From positions 67,603 to 131,602 of the forward strand of contig BQKZ01000077.1 in assembly GCA_036244855.1 (NCBI GenBank): a DNA stretch of 64,000 nucleotides. Direction: 5' to 3'. This document shows positions 10,311 through 23,600 of the stretch, piece after piece (the first letter of the stretch is position 1; each line of letters starts with the position of its first letter). The stretch comes from Temnopleurus reevesii (Eukaryota > Echinodermata > Echinoidea > Temnopleuroida > Temnopleuridae). The notes under the pieces are model-generated. The model saw nothing but the letters and a program-made list of their open reading frames with translations, was not told where the DNA came from and did not search any database. The position numbers and the translations under genes are program-made.

Positions 10311-13200
10311 ATTGTTTCATAACATTGGTATTTTATAATCATAGAATCTGGTTCAAATGGTTGGAATACAAACCGTTCAAAGATTTATTATTATTATTAT
10401 TATCATTTTTTTTTGAGGGGGGGGGGGTTGGGTCGGGCTACAACCTCCTTGTTAATGAATTTAGATGAATTTATTTTACTGAAGGAAATGAACGTGAAGC
10501 ATGGGATTCTTCCCGTCATCTTCTTGTCAATAGCCAAGAACGGTTCGGAATACATTATTTTGTTCTAATCATAATTATCATTCATCATTTAAAAAAAAGG
10601 TAATTGTTACTTATGCATTTATCTATCCATTACTTTGTAAATTTGAATATTGTTTGAAGGTTTCACTCGTGGAAGAATGCTGAGAATGATGCTTCACGGT
10701 ACAACGAGTTATCTTTCTTGGAAATGTGAGTGGTCCTGAAAAGGACCTACCCACTCTCGACGTTCAAATTTGTAAATTTGATTATAATTGAAAATCCCGA
10801 GTATTGAGTAATAGATACGATGTGCAGGACATGAATGTGAATACAGCATAATAACCATTACTGATAATAACTGTAAGAATTATAAATTTTACGAGGTGAA
10901 AAAATGGATAAAGCTCAATAAAATACTCTCATTCACTCAATCAATCACTCACTCACGCATATAATTCTGTCTGCATATTCATTCATTAAAACAGTTTCTG
11001 CGGCATTTATCAATACAACAATTACATAGATTTACTCCATCAGAAGTCGACTATGCCTTTAAGCGATATAGCACATTTATACGAATTAGCGCGACAAACG
11101 ACAACATGCGCACGATCGCAGCAGCCACTTGTGCTTTTTGTTCATTGGGATGTAATGTTGTTGCTAGGCAACGTGTATGACGGCACTGCACGTGGCTAGT
11201 CTGCAATCACATACCCCAATTTGACACGGTGTCAGAAAAGGATATTGTCCTGACAGTGACAGACGTTTAGCTCAGCTAGCCATTGACTATGTCAATTTCA
11301 GATGAGGGTGATTTTCTACATCTCATATCTATGGGCTTGTTGCTAGAAAGTTGTAATTGATTAATTGCAAGTTGCAATTGATCGGAACACGCCAATGAAT
11401 CTCGTTGTTTCAAAAGCACATCTTGCTAGAGATGCACATCATGTGAGAATAAAATACACGTATTTCAGTTTAAAGTTGATTTTCGAGCAACACCACTTAG
11501 TCTCTTGACTGTATCCCTTTTTATCATACACCCACCTTGAGATGTCCACGGCGCTTTAGAATCAAAGACAAACAAAAAACAGTTCGAGAAAGCATGTACA
11601 AGATAGAAAGAAATACAACTAATTTAGAATCTCTTGAAGGAATATTTTTTCTGCAGCACAGGAAGATGTAAGTAATAAAATAATTAGTCAGGAGAATACA
11701 GACAGTGCTTTCAGATAGGCCCTGAAAGCTAATTGGTTCCAAAGGTTTGATCCTATAATCAACCAAAAATCATGATCCCCATCCGTGTTTTTATCGAGGT
11801 ATATTCAAAAGTGTAGCATAAGATTATGAACGAAAAATGCGTGTAGGTTGATATTTCGAAATTTGTAAAACCGAAGCAAATGGTCTGTTTTAGCAGACTA
11901 GGCTGGGGTGGGGGATGCGGACGAGGAGGTAACATATGGCACGGAGTTCGAGCGAGATGAGATGCTGAACGGTAGAGGAGAAGGAGGATGAGGATGAAGG
12001 GGGATGATAAGAACCCGAGGGATAAAGGGCATTCGATGAAGATGCTTTGCTGTTTTTATCCAGTAGACTCCCGGGGGAGGAAATGTTCTGTGGTTTGTTT
12101 TCAACCATTTTAACCAGAGGCGAAATAGACGCATGAGATATGAATATGACGACGGTAAGGGGAAACGTAACACAATACTACACGAGGGAAATGAGGAAGA
12201 TTTATCAATCTGTTCGAAATGTGCGCCATAATTCATTTAGGATGTTTCCACGAATTTTCATTAATCTTTGTCGGAGCAGTGCCTACATTGTAACAACGAA
12301 AATAAAAAAAAATTAAAAAAAAGACATTAGAATTTTGACGCACATTATCATTTTGAAATTGAAATTAAAATTGAAATTTATTCATCACTTCAATAAAAAG
12401 AAACATACAAAATTACAAAACAGAACATTATTAACCAAGAGAAATAAATTACATAAAAAAACTATGAAGTGACTGGATCATCAATAAAGTTAGAAAAAAT
12501 TATAGGGTGATGATCCTTACAAATTTACATTTAGTTTCATTTTTTATCATATTTTTCTTCAAAAGACCTTTTTTGTAATTTATAATTTCTTTTCAAGTTT
12601 GCATCACACGACATATGTATTCAGCTGTCAAAAATAATGAGAGTACAAAGGTCGGAATGCTATTTGCATACATCAACAATGCTAAGTATAAGACAGACGT
12701 TGTAGCTTGACGAGTCTAGCAACAAGCAACTCAGGCTACCCACATATATTTTAGTGAGAGACAATCATTTTATATCAGGTGAACAAATAGTTTGTCATGT
12801 TGCGTTTTGACAAAGAAGTTCGCATAAAATTCGAATACATTACGAAAGTGGTTTATTGGAAACCGGCATATTTGGACATATTCTACACAATTAATGGTTA
12901 AATTTTGTGGAAATACAAAAGTATGTGGTGTCGCAACTGTTAGGTGAATAGATAGGGAAGCTACTTTCTGTTATGGTAATGAAGCTATGAGAAGCTGTTG
13001 TTGAATACGTTATAGATATAGTGTTTAATTTTGATTTATTGTATTTACCATGACAATCATATGATTGAATATAACCATACAACCACATGGTTGTAGTTAA
13101 GCATATCATATAAGTCATGGTAACTGCTATGTAATATAATTGAACACGGCTGTAGTTCTTCAACTAGGCCTGCTATATTTATGTCCCTTCTGATCAAGGG
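10311..13200. other. No gene recognised; AT-rich with one small foldback
   Basis: This contains the foldback element at 11333-11495 and a stretch of purine-rich triplets near 11930-12010 that opens frames on the minus strand (11890-12236). These have no recognisable domain and overlap in two frames, so I do not call a gene. Confidence 0.45.
11333..11495. mobile_element. Foldback element B, copy 1 (TTGTTGCT...AGCAACA)
   Basis: It begins GGCTTGTTGCTAGAAAG, ends TTTTCGAGCAACACCAC, and has inner TTGCAATTGATCGGAACACG. The same ends and inner block occur at 19453-19626. It is non-coding. Confidence 0.6.
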
Positions 13201-13239
13201 CCGTTTATCGCGAGATAATTTCTTACAGGGTTCTTTCAT

Positions 13240-13605
13240 TAAAAAGAAATCTGACATTGATATTTCTGTTAGAGCATAGATGGTTAGAGGGATGCCGTTA
13301 AGCTCCGTTACCCCTGACACGTCATCTCATTGGGATTTATTTAATTATATGATTTCAAGAACGTCATGTGCTCATTAGGGGATCGTGACAGATGATGTCA
13401 GAGATGACGATGAACAAGATGATGGTGGTGGTGATGGTGATGATGATGATAATGGTGATGGTGATGGTGATTATAGTGAAGTCTGTGGTGATGCAGATGA
13501 TAATAAAGATGAAGTTAGTGACGATGATGGTGATGATAATGGTGATTGCGTTGATGAGGGTGATGAGGATGATAAGGATGGGGAGTGTGATAATGATGAT
13601 GAGTG

Positions 13606-13638
<33 letters not shown>

Positions 13639-14700
13639 GGATGCTTATAATAGTGATGAGAGATGATTAGAAGAAGTTGGTTAATAGTTGATATACCAAC
13701 TTACCCCCCTGGCCAGTGATTTATTTTTTAAAGATCTTCCTTCTCTTCACTTGCACAGCAGGTGTGAAGTTTAGCTCTGTTACCTCTGACACTTCATCCC
13801 AGTAAGATTCATTCAACCACTGGATGTCATGCACGTCATGAACTCGCTATGGGGTCGTTAAAGAGTGTGTGTTGACGAAAGTTGATTATGATTATAGGAA
13901 ATGATGACGAAGATGATGAGGTTGATTATGATTATGATAACGATGATGTTGACGAGGATTATGATAATGATGATCGTATAATGGTGGTGATAGTTATGAT
14001 GTTGATGATAATGGTGGTGCATGGTGAGGGTGATGGTGGCGAAAATGATGGTGGCGGTAATGATGATTATGACGAGGGTGGTCAGTGGTGGTGGTGGTGG
14101 TGGTGGGGATGTTAATGATGATGGTGATGATGATTGTGATGGTGATGATGATAAAGATGAAGTCTCCGGTGGTGAAGATGATATTAATGACGATGATGGT
14201 CATGATAATGATTATCTTGGTTGTGGTAATTATGTGAGATGAATAGAGGTAATTGAGCTTTGTTAATTTTCTCTCTTTTCTTGCCCAGCAAGGATACTGT
14301 TGAGCTCTGTTACTTCTGACACTCCATCCGGGATGGAGTGTTTCCCAGTAAGATTCATTGAACCGCTGGATGTCATGCAGTGGTTGACGACAATTGAGAA
14401 TATGATGTCGGGAATGACGAAGATCTTTGTTGTTGTGGTGATGATGGTGTTGGTGATGAGGGTGATGATGTCTATGATGATGATGGTGGCGGTGGTGGTG
14501 ACGATGGTGGTGACGGTAGTCGTGGTGGTGGTGGTGATGATGTTGATGGCAATGATGATGATGATGCTGAGGAGGAGGAGGAGGAGGAGGAAAAATAAGA
14601 TGATGATGATGATGATGATCATGATGATGGAGATGACGACAACTGCCTATGCTTTGCATACATGGTTTAGGGAGTTAGCGGAAAAAATAAAATAAGAAAA
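13240..14700. repeat. Triplicated ~120-bp block separated by long GAT/GGT microsatellites
   Basis: Three copies of a block with GTTACCTCTGACACTTCATC-type sequence lie at about 13285-13395, 13753-13870 and 14285-14400, each followed by several hundred bases of GAT, GGT and GAC triplets. On the minus strand the blocks read VTELN in the same frame, preceded in two of them by NESYW. The triplet runs produce long acidic (plus) or His/Ile-rich (minus) open frames that I treat as artefacts. Whether the block is a decayed exon or a repeat is unknown. Confidence 0.6.
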
Positions 14701-17280
14701 GATTAGAAAATATTAGGCAACATAAGAAAATAATATTATTTGTCTTTATCTTTCCTTCTATTTTTCAGTGTGATTAATTTTCTCAAAGCCTTTTTTTGCG
14801 TCATACATGATGCCAACAAATACAAAAAGACGACTTGGAACAAAATTAATAAAACTCCACCAAAACTAATTAAAAACATCAAACTTTCTTAATAAATCCA
14901 GATTAACAAAATTTGCATTATTTAAAGGACATTTTTGTCTCTTTCTCATTCCTGCGCCGAAAATGCAAAAATGTGATGGGATATTCATAATTAATCCCCA
15001 ATACGGTCAACCCGTACCCGTCTTAAATAAGCAATTAAGCCCACTATGGCGTCATCTGCGTTCATCAGTACATAGTAATCAATATCGTCACTCGACCATC
15101 TAATTGCACTTATTTGCTCAAACAGTTACTTAGATACCATAAGTAAACCTCTATTAACACGGCTGAGTATCTGCAAACAATTGAAAACGATTTATCGAAA
15201 TTGAGCTAGTTTGGGTGCGTTTGGTTTTCTTGACCTGTAGATTTGTGATAATTTACATGATTGTTCATTCTCTCATGACTTTTGATTAAAATTTCCCCAA
15301 CATCCATGGTCACGACGTGGAGGGAGGGGGCGGGGCACACTTCTGGGACTCAAGCACCCCGAGCCAGGGGCAAGGGCACAATACTCAAGGTACAAAGAGC
15401 GCCAAGATTGGGGGGGGGGCGTAAAATGACACATTGTTAGGGGACCTCTTGTCTTCAAATTCTGGTTGCGCGTATGACAGCTGTGTTATTAAAGGGGAAA
15501 ATAATTGCGATGTGAAGTATTATATTGTTCGATGTTGGGTAATGTATGACTAATTATTTTAAGGTTGAATATTAAGTGGAACATTTTCTAAAATAGTTCG
15601 AGACGTTGACATCACTAAATCCATGTATTTCTCCCAATAACAGTGATGTGTGTTCGAAAACGTGCAAAAATGGGCGAAATAAGAACATAGGCAGACGATA
15701 AAACAGTGATGTGCTAGAGATTTATCGCATTATAATTACAATTCAGAGGAGTTGAATTGGACTATTGCTATGGTAACCCTTTAAACATGGAGTATATTCG
15801 TTCTCCTTTTTTCTATAACCTCAAATTATTGGATTGAAAAAGGGATCATTGCTCAAGCTTAGGTACCTACTTACCAGCCAAAAATAACTCTGCCCGATTA
15901 ATTTTCCACACATCCGATTTGCCGCGAAGCACCCTACATCATTATGCCGACTGCAATTTGATCGTGCCTTGCGGATAAGCGGGTGACGTCATCGGGACGA
16001 CCTGTTCGAGCTGATTGACTAGTTTAGAATTGCAGACCCTTATAGTAATATTGCACATGTACATGTTTTGGAAAAATGTTGTAATGCGCGTCGAAAGACA
16101 ATATAGTTTGAGATTAAGGTATTTTTTTTTAATCAAAGGGTATTGTTCATTCTTGCAAATGTATTCAACATTAATAAGGTACTATCAATTAAACGCAAGA
16201 ATATACAATATGCTAAGCGTTGGAAAGATGACAAATAAACACACTTACTTCCCAATTTCTGTCCAATGATTTCCGTTCTCTTAATTTACATGAATAAAAG
16301 ATCTCTTTATTTAATTCTGTAATTTATACTCTGAGCCTACTTTTTACTCATTCTAGATATAGCTTCAAATAAAAGTGTTCAAAACAACTTTGTCCTAATA
16401 ACATACACAGCAAACGCATTGTCGGAACAGAAAACATTTGCAAAGAGATTTGATTTGACAATAAACAATTAACCTAAATGTTAATTGATATCTTTATTCT
16501 ATCAAATTTTGGGGAGTACTTCCATATTAGCAATAGGCTCTTTGAAGGCCATTTTCTCTCAAAATCAATTTCTGAAAATGCAAAATGAAAAAACATCTTA
16601 TTACTATTTTTCCATTTTAAAAAATCTATCCACGAACACATAAATTAGCAATTTACAAGTCACAATCACTTTAAGATAAAAGCCATTATAACTGACGTGT
16701 TAAGAATCGTTCCTAAATGTCTCCTCCATATTTTCTTTATAAAAAAGAATAAGGCATAAGAACAGGAAGGAAAGGGAGAAAGGGATAGAAAAGAGAGAAA
16801 GGAAGAGAAAAAAATTCAGAGGCACTATCGTTTTACTCAAAATTCATTATATCTTTTATATCCTCACAAAAAAGCAATCTCGCTATCTGTCCGCGTAAGA
16901 AAATCTAGTCTTCAAATTTAGACTACACCTAATCGTTGGCTTGTGGTTTTGTGTGCGCAGGCGACCGCCACAGTACAATGTACAGTGAACGCGAATGCTA
17001 TCTTCATGAGATGCTGAGTTGTTTACTGAAAACCACCAGCTCATAATCACCGTGGCGTTTTGTTCTTTTCCTCATCACCAAAGTCACCATTCTTTCTCGA
17101 AAATACACTGGAAAATATCAAAATTGGTATATGACGCACGACTGGACAGAATAAGCGTTGTTTTTGATTGGATTGTAATTTCTGTTGGATAATACCGTTT
17201 TCCATCTGTTTTTGAGGAGCGCATCTGTTGGAGGAGAGAGGAGGGTTGGATACACAGAGAGAGGCATAGCGAGGGAGGTT
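14701..17280. other. No gene recognised upstream of the PAM-like gene
   Basis: AT-rich sequence. A GC-richer repeat-like patch lies at about 15290-15480 with a G run at 15410. I see no exon or RNA gene. Purine-rich sequence lies at 16750-16810. Confidence 0.45.
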
Positions 17281-17348
17281 CGCGGGCTTTTAAGTCGCCA
17301 GTGCTCAGATTGTGCAGGGAGTATATAGCATTCACGTCTGCGATAACC
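17281..17348 (+). promoter_or_regulatory. Probable 5' UTR / core promoter of the PAM-like gene
   Basis: The sequence becomes noticeably more GC- and CpG-rich from about 17215. A weak TATA-like element (CTTTTAAG) lies near 17288, about 60 bases before the ATG, and the ATG context is ATAACCATGT. The transcription start is inferred only; an upstream non-coding exon cannot be excluded. Confidence 0.3.
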
Positions 17349-17699
17349 ATGTTGGTCGTGGGTAACAGGGCTTCAAGATGGCTGACTTTGGCCGGCTTTC
17401 TGGTAGCGATGCTCGCTGGCATCGCGCCGCGGGAAGCGTGGGCGGAGGGGATCCGGGCTGCCGACGCCATGGATGCAATCAGCTCGGGCAGGCAGCAATT
17501 CTTGAAGGGGCTTAGGGGGGCCCTAGCTGCCGTTGCTGCTCAGAAGGATAATCTGGTTGAGGAATTACTGGCTGATGTTGAAGACGAGGGAGATGAGGAA
17601 GATGAAGTCGAAGACGAAATGGAGAAAGAACTCAATCTCTTAGATCCGCCGAATGTAAAGACAGTGGAGATACGCTTACCGGAAGCGGAAATCACAGAG
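17349..17699 (+). CDS. PAM: PAM-like exon 1: signal peptide and acidic segment
   Basis: It starts [16 protein letters not shown] with a hydrophobic core to about residue 30 (likely cleavage after EAWA). An acidic run ([16 protein letters not shown]) follows, then [15 protein letters not shown], which resembles the first strand of PHM (family pattern: hydrophobic-D-I-R-M-P). Donor GTGTGT, phase 0. I chose the ATG at 17349; the frame stays open upstream without another ATG. Confidence 0.75.
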
Positions 17700-20600
17700 G
17701 TGTGTAGCATTTATTTAATTGAGGTGTTTATTTTTGTCATCAGTTGAGTTGCTTATTTATGTATTCAATTCAATTCAATTCAATTCAAAATAACATTCAT
17801 TTTATTCCTTCAACATAAAAGATAAATCAGTGTTGTACAGTGTCAATTTACAATTGTAATAAAATTATAGGGTAATTAGAACATGAATCATTAAGATACA
17901 TAAACGAAATTGAAGGAAAAGGGCGCAGATCCAGAAGCAGAGCTTGTGTTGGATGCACTGACAAATGCAACAACAAAGATAATACAATACATATACAATA
18001 CAATTGAGTTGTTTATTTTTGTATTAAGTTGAGTTTTTTTTATTCATGTATTCAATTGAGTTGTTTATTCATGTATTTAAATTCCGTTGTTTATTCATGT
18101 GTTCAAGTGATTTGTTTATGTATACATTTCATAACAAGCATATTCATTCGTAGAGGTGTACATAATAAACATGTAAAAACACCCAGCACTGATAACGATG
18201 GAAAACTCTGTATATTCTCATTCACCATGAAACCGAGAATCCATATAACTAAGGTATTTTTGCATGCCTAGATGATTATTGATATTCATATTTGAAAGCC
18301 TTTTAAAGACTTTCAAAGCGTACTAAATTAGAAGCGTACTAACACAATAACATGCTCAAATGTACTTTTTTCCTTGTTTAAAGCGAGTAAAACTTATATC
18401 CGTTGTAGATTTAATCGCACGATACACATATTTGTTTTTCTTTGTAAATTATCATTTATTCCGAAACATGGAATATGCGAACATCGTACAGAGCATAATT
18501 TACAAGTATACAGATACATTAAACAATATACAATTTGAAACATTACATGAATACTTTATAAATCAGATATGTAATAGAAAGTCGGCTACCGACTTGTATA
18601 GAAAAAAAGTAAATAGAAACAACAATAAATCAAACATACAAAAGATATGCATTTTTTAAACAGCGATAATGAAACACCACCGCGATTTCAAAAATTTAAT
18701 TGCATTGACAATCAAAATGAATTACCGTATGGTGCAGCATGCATAAAAACGGGTTTCTTGAAAAGATGTGTTAGCATGGAGATGTGTCTACTCAAACTGT
18801 AGATATGAATGTATAATTAATAAAACAAACAATGCATCAACATTTTCTCGTAAAAAAAACGACTGTATCCAGAAATGACTTTAGGGGGCGGAAGGAGGAT
18901 ACCGTTGACGTGAAAAATGATATAAAACCAAATAAGTGATGTAGAAGGGCAAAAAGAGGCTGTCACTGGTTTGACAAAAAGCAAAGCAAAAAGAAAAAAG
19001 TCCTCACGTCTAGAAAAAATAATGAAGGACGGAAGGGTGGCCGAAAGTGTAGCAAACAAACAACCCTAAAATCTTAATTTGTGTCCAAGGTTTAAGGAGG
19101 GGGGGGGGGGGGAATAGAAAGGGCAGCTGGTGGTGTGTCCGTCAAACTAAACAAGAGAGTTTTTTGATCAATTGCTTTTTGCAAAAGCAATTGATCAGGG
19201 AAAAGTGAGACCCCTCCCTTTGTGCACCACCAATAGATGCTCCCCCCGTGTCCCATTATGTTACCAGAATTCACTTTCCCCATTTTCCACATAATTATGT
19301 ACGACCTGTCTTTGTTAAATGTGAACTTACTCCAATACACACACAATCACTTCGCGACCACTGTAACTATAAACTCTTTCTCATAACGCGATTCACAGTA
19401 ATCATTAGCTTCTCATAATACGCTGTAAAAATTGACGTTAAAACACCATGGGGGGGTGTTGCTCAAAAGTTGCAATTGATCGCAAGTTGCAGTTGATCGG
19501 AACGTGCCAATCAAAATCATTGTTTCATGCGCGTATTGTTAAATGCGCATACCGTGCGCGAATGAAAATGCGCGTTACAATTTGCAAAGTTACAGTTGAT
19601 TTGCAGTTGATTTTGAGCAACACCCCGCAAGAGAAAGAGAAGAGGAGAGAGAATTTACATGTCACGTGTTTATTGCAGTGGAACTGAACCCATTACAACC
19701 CCCTCCATTGAAAAATAAGAAAAGGGTCACAACTTTCGTTAAAAACTCGCGCTTTATATGGGGGCGCCGTGGTTTAGTGGTTCTGATTCTCGTCTTTCAA
19801 CCATAGGGTCGTAGGTTCGAAACTCACCCATGGCGTTAATTCCCTTCAGCAATAAATTCATCCACATTGTGCTGCACTCAGCCCAGGTGGGGGAATGGGT
19901 ACCTGTTAGGAATATTATTCCTTGAAATGCCATGTACGCTAGTGTACGCCGGGCTAAATCCAGGGTAATAATAATGCAATGTGCCTTGACTACTCCGCAG
20001 AGTGGATACTTGTGCTATAAAAATTGCATTTATTACTATTTATATGCGCTGTGACCTCTATTGCCGCTGGATTTGCCCATGGATCTCGTTTTCTCTAGTT
20101 GTCTTTGTTAGATGTGAACTTACTTTGATGTATAGTCGTGGTCACTTCGTGAGCACATGACTAGAAAATAATTGTCCCTTAAACAAGATTCACCGTAATC
20201 ATTAGTTTCTCATATACGCTGTAAAATTTGATGTTCAAGAGAGAAAGAGGGGTAGGGATTTTATTGAAGTGGAACTGAACCCATTACATACAACCCCATC
20301 CACTGAAAAAGATAGAAAGTGTCGTTACTTCCGGTAAAAAAACGATTAGGAACAAAATGGCTCTTATATCTCGGGCTTTAAACTTGATTCGCCTATATGG
20401 AACTCGTTTTTCTCCATATCACTTGTCTTTGTTAGATGTGAACTTACTCCGATGTACTCGTGGTCACTTCGTGAGCCCATGACCAGAAAATATGTCCCTT
20501 AACACGATTCACAGTAATTATTAATGTCAAAACTTGATTGTTCTTGAAGTAAGGTGATTGCAATGGAACTGAACTCTTAACAAGCCCCCTCCCCTCCATT

Positions 20601-23600
20601 AAAACCAAATAGATGAAAAACAAAAGGTCGTAATTTTTGCTAAAACAAGATCATGATTATGTGTTTCACAATTCTGATTATTCTGAGTGAAATATTTATT
20701 TGTCACTGTAAATGAATGGGATTTATCTTTGATGACAATAAATTATGTACTCGATTTAAGCAGTTTAAGGGGGATAACCCGATTTCAGAGTGAAGTATAT
20801 TTCATATAGTTCACTCCGAAAAGAGCGGACTTTATAGAATTAGATGAGATAAGACACCAAAATGTCACAAACTAGCCTCTTCATTTAGAACTACCCAACT
20901 ACATTTTGGGAATAATATTTGAAGAAAAAAAACCATATATTTTTATATTCATTATTATTACATTGATAGGGTAGAAATTGGCAATGAACATATATTACCA
21001 AGTAATTGAATATCATATCGCACACTTAACGAGGATCGGATGAGCTTGAAGGCCCGTGTTAATATTGATTCGGAGAAAGTTCTGGGTGCAGTCATTGTGG
21101 ATTATGCCTGTTAATATCACATCAATCTACAGGTTGATCTAGACCGCTTCACGGTTCGCGGTAACACACCTTTTTGATGGATTGAATAGAACATTTATTT
21201 CCTTTTGCAAAATACGTAATAAACATACGAAAATACAAGATAACAATTAAAGGAGGCGAAGACCCTTGTGCCCCGGTCACATAGGGCCCCGAAAGCAACA
21301 CGATTCACCCCGACTCTTTGTTCTGAGGCAGTTAACTGTGAATTAACAAAGAGTCGGGGTGAATCGTGTTGCTTCCGGGGTCCTATGTGACCGGGGCTTA
21401 AAAGCAAAGCTTGTGTCGGGGTCGCCTTAACAAGGAGCAAACAAGAGACAATATATATTTTTTTTTATAAACAAAACGAATAGACGGATACATGTATTTG
21501 AAAATAATAAATTAAGTGATACAATAAGATGTGAGAGAGAAGAAGGGAGTGGTGTTCAACTGAAAGACAAAATATCACCTAAATATAAAAATGGTATACA
21601 TGCACATTTATTTATCTATTTATTAGATGTCTATTATTCACATAGAGCGTAGATCATACGGCCGCCTTTTCCCCGCCCCATCTCCCGACCCCAGTCCTAT
21701 CCTACCTTTCCCCCTTTCTTCTTCTCTTCTTTATTAAGGTAATTTTATGATTTACGAATATGTTTAGTTAAATATTTATTTCTAGGGACCAGCGTCTCAC
21801 AAGCGCTGCTTCCTGCTGGTTCCAATTTCAGTTTTTGCTTTACTTATTCTCTTTCGATGACATATCCGTACTTCTAAGTTTATGAATCTTTTCGTATTGG
21901 ATGTATATATCGATGAATACTATTGTGTGAATGAAAAATGAAATAAAACGAATCTTGAATCTTTAATCTTGAACCTTAAAGTGTATTTTGAAGCGGTTCG
22001 GGTCAACATTTTGGTGCTTTTATGAAACCAACCAGTCTTTAGCCTTGCTGATCAGCTCCGACAGATAGCAATCTCATCAATGACAATTTGATTATTGTCG
22101 ATGCAAACAAAATTAATATCAAATTTGACCGCGACACACTCAGAAAAAACGGTTCACAAAGTGTGAATTTGTTCGCGGAAAGGTGCAATATGCGCCAAAA
22201 AAATCGAAAATGTGCAGGTGCATACTTTTGACGTACACGTTCAGCAAAAGGTTGTGCCAGGTATAATGAAGTATTTCAAAACCCTTTTATAGTGGTAAAA
22301 AAGGTAATTTCTAATTGTTCACATTTAGCACGTATGCTCTAGCCAAAATTATGAACAGTGTAAATAATCACAAATGAATGACCCGCGCCTTTAAAACATA
22401 GATCCTTACTCTCATGACAAAAACAAACAAGACAAATCAAAATACATTCAAATTGGCATTTTAAACGTGTTGCTTGTCAGTCGGTTGGGTATGATAGCAC
22501 AGTCACATCAACAGACTGATCACACCCTGCTCTCAAACCAAATCAACAAAATTCCAATTATTACCGTCTTCTTCCATGTGAAATTTCTTGTTTGAAGGTT
22601 TTTTGTTTTTCTTAATCTCAATTGTGCAAATTCATTGATTCAACAAAACATTAATTTATAATCAAGAGTTCGAATTTGAGAGAATTTCGTTTGGCAACAG
22701 GCTGGGATCGGCCTCTAGGTGTGACTGCTGCATTACTTCCTCTCTATATATGACGGGAAAGGGTGTATTGAATCCAAATGAACGCCTCTAAATCAGAAAA
22801 CCTTAAGCAATATTGACAGAACAGAGCGACGTTAAGAGGAGCCACACAGTTGCGTTTATAGACTATACGTAAGCCCATAGTGTTAATAGATGCTAATTCC
22901 TTGCGTAGCACAAAGTTGTTCTTGGCAACCTAAAAGCTTGCCCGAGGCTTGCCCGACATAGGAACAGGTAATGTATGCAAACGGGATAATCGTTCAATAG
23001 ACCGGTTTACTAATTAACAGACTCAAATTTATTCACGTTTCTTCTCAACGAACAAATGTACGATAGGCGGGTTTACTAATAGTGAATTTTATGAATACTA
23101 AACATATTATTTTAATGCGTTAATCAGCTGTATACCTGGTATACAAGGGACAAATTAGTTTCCAAATCGTAGAAAATCCTGAATCTGCTCTGACTTCCGA
23201 CTTGAAGTTTGACTCTGAGGAAATTCAGCGTTCCTTCAGGCGAGAAATCTTACATTAATATGCAATTTCTTTCGATTCTTTTCTCTAAACTGAGTAGTCA
23301 GAATCTCAATAAAATATCTTCTTCTTCTGAAATATTTAGTTACACTAACACGGTATAAACTATTTCCGTAAAATAAAGTGGGTCATAGATATTAGAACCG
23401 CGCGCCGTGCATTGAACTGCACAGATACAACAATCACAAGCTAGAACCGATTTGAATAGCCTTACAAAGGATCATTGAATTGACTTTTAACTTAATTTTC
23501 GGAAATAGTTTATATGGTGTTCACTTTATTTAAAAAATCGGATCGTAAGCCAGCCGAAATGTTTGCGATGGGCTTCTGGCTTGCGTTATCCATAAAAGCA

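Larger units (their letters stand above)
19308..20645. repeat. Three diverged copies of a ~230-bp unit
   Basis: Each copy begins near GTCTTTGTTA.ATGTGAACTTACT and continues through CAGTAATCATTAG to GGAACTGAACCCATTACA. Starts are 19308, 20101 and 20424. The first copy is interrupted by a foldback element (19453-19626), and a SINE (19760-20042) lies between copies 1 and 2, so the amplification predates both insertions. Confidence 0.65.

Noticed and set aside
13385..13670. Poly-Asp and poly-Met open frames; also 13882-14115 and the His-rich frame at 13994-14659
   Set aside because: They are direct translations of GAT/GGT triplet repeats.
19760..19840. Possible tRNA gene from A and B boxes (also at 59003)
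   Set aside because: The 3' half cannot form a tRNA cloverleaf, and the boxes head a ~280-bp dispersed element with shared body and tail.
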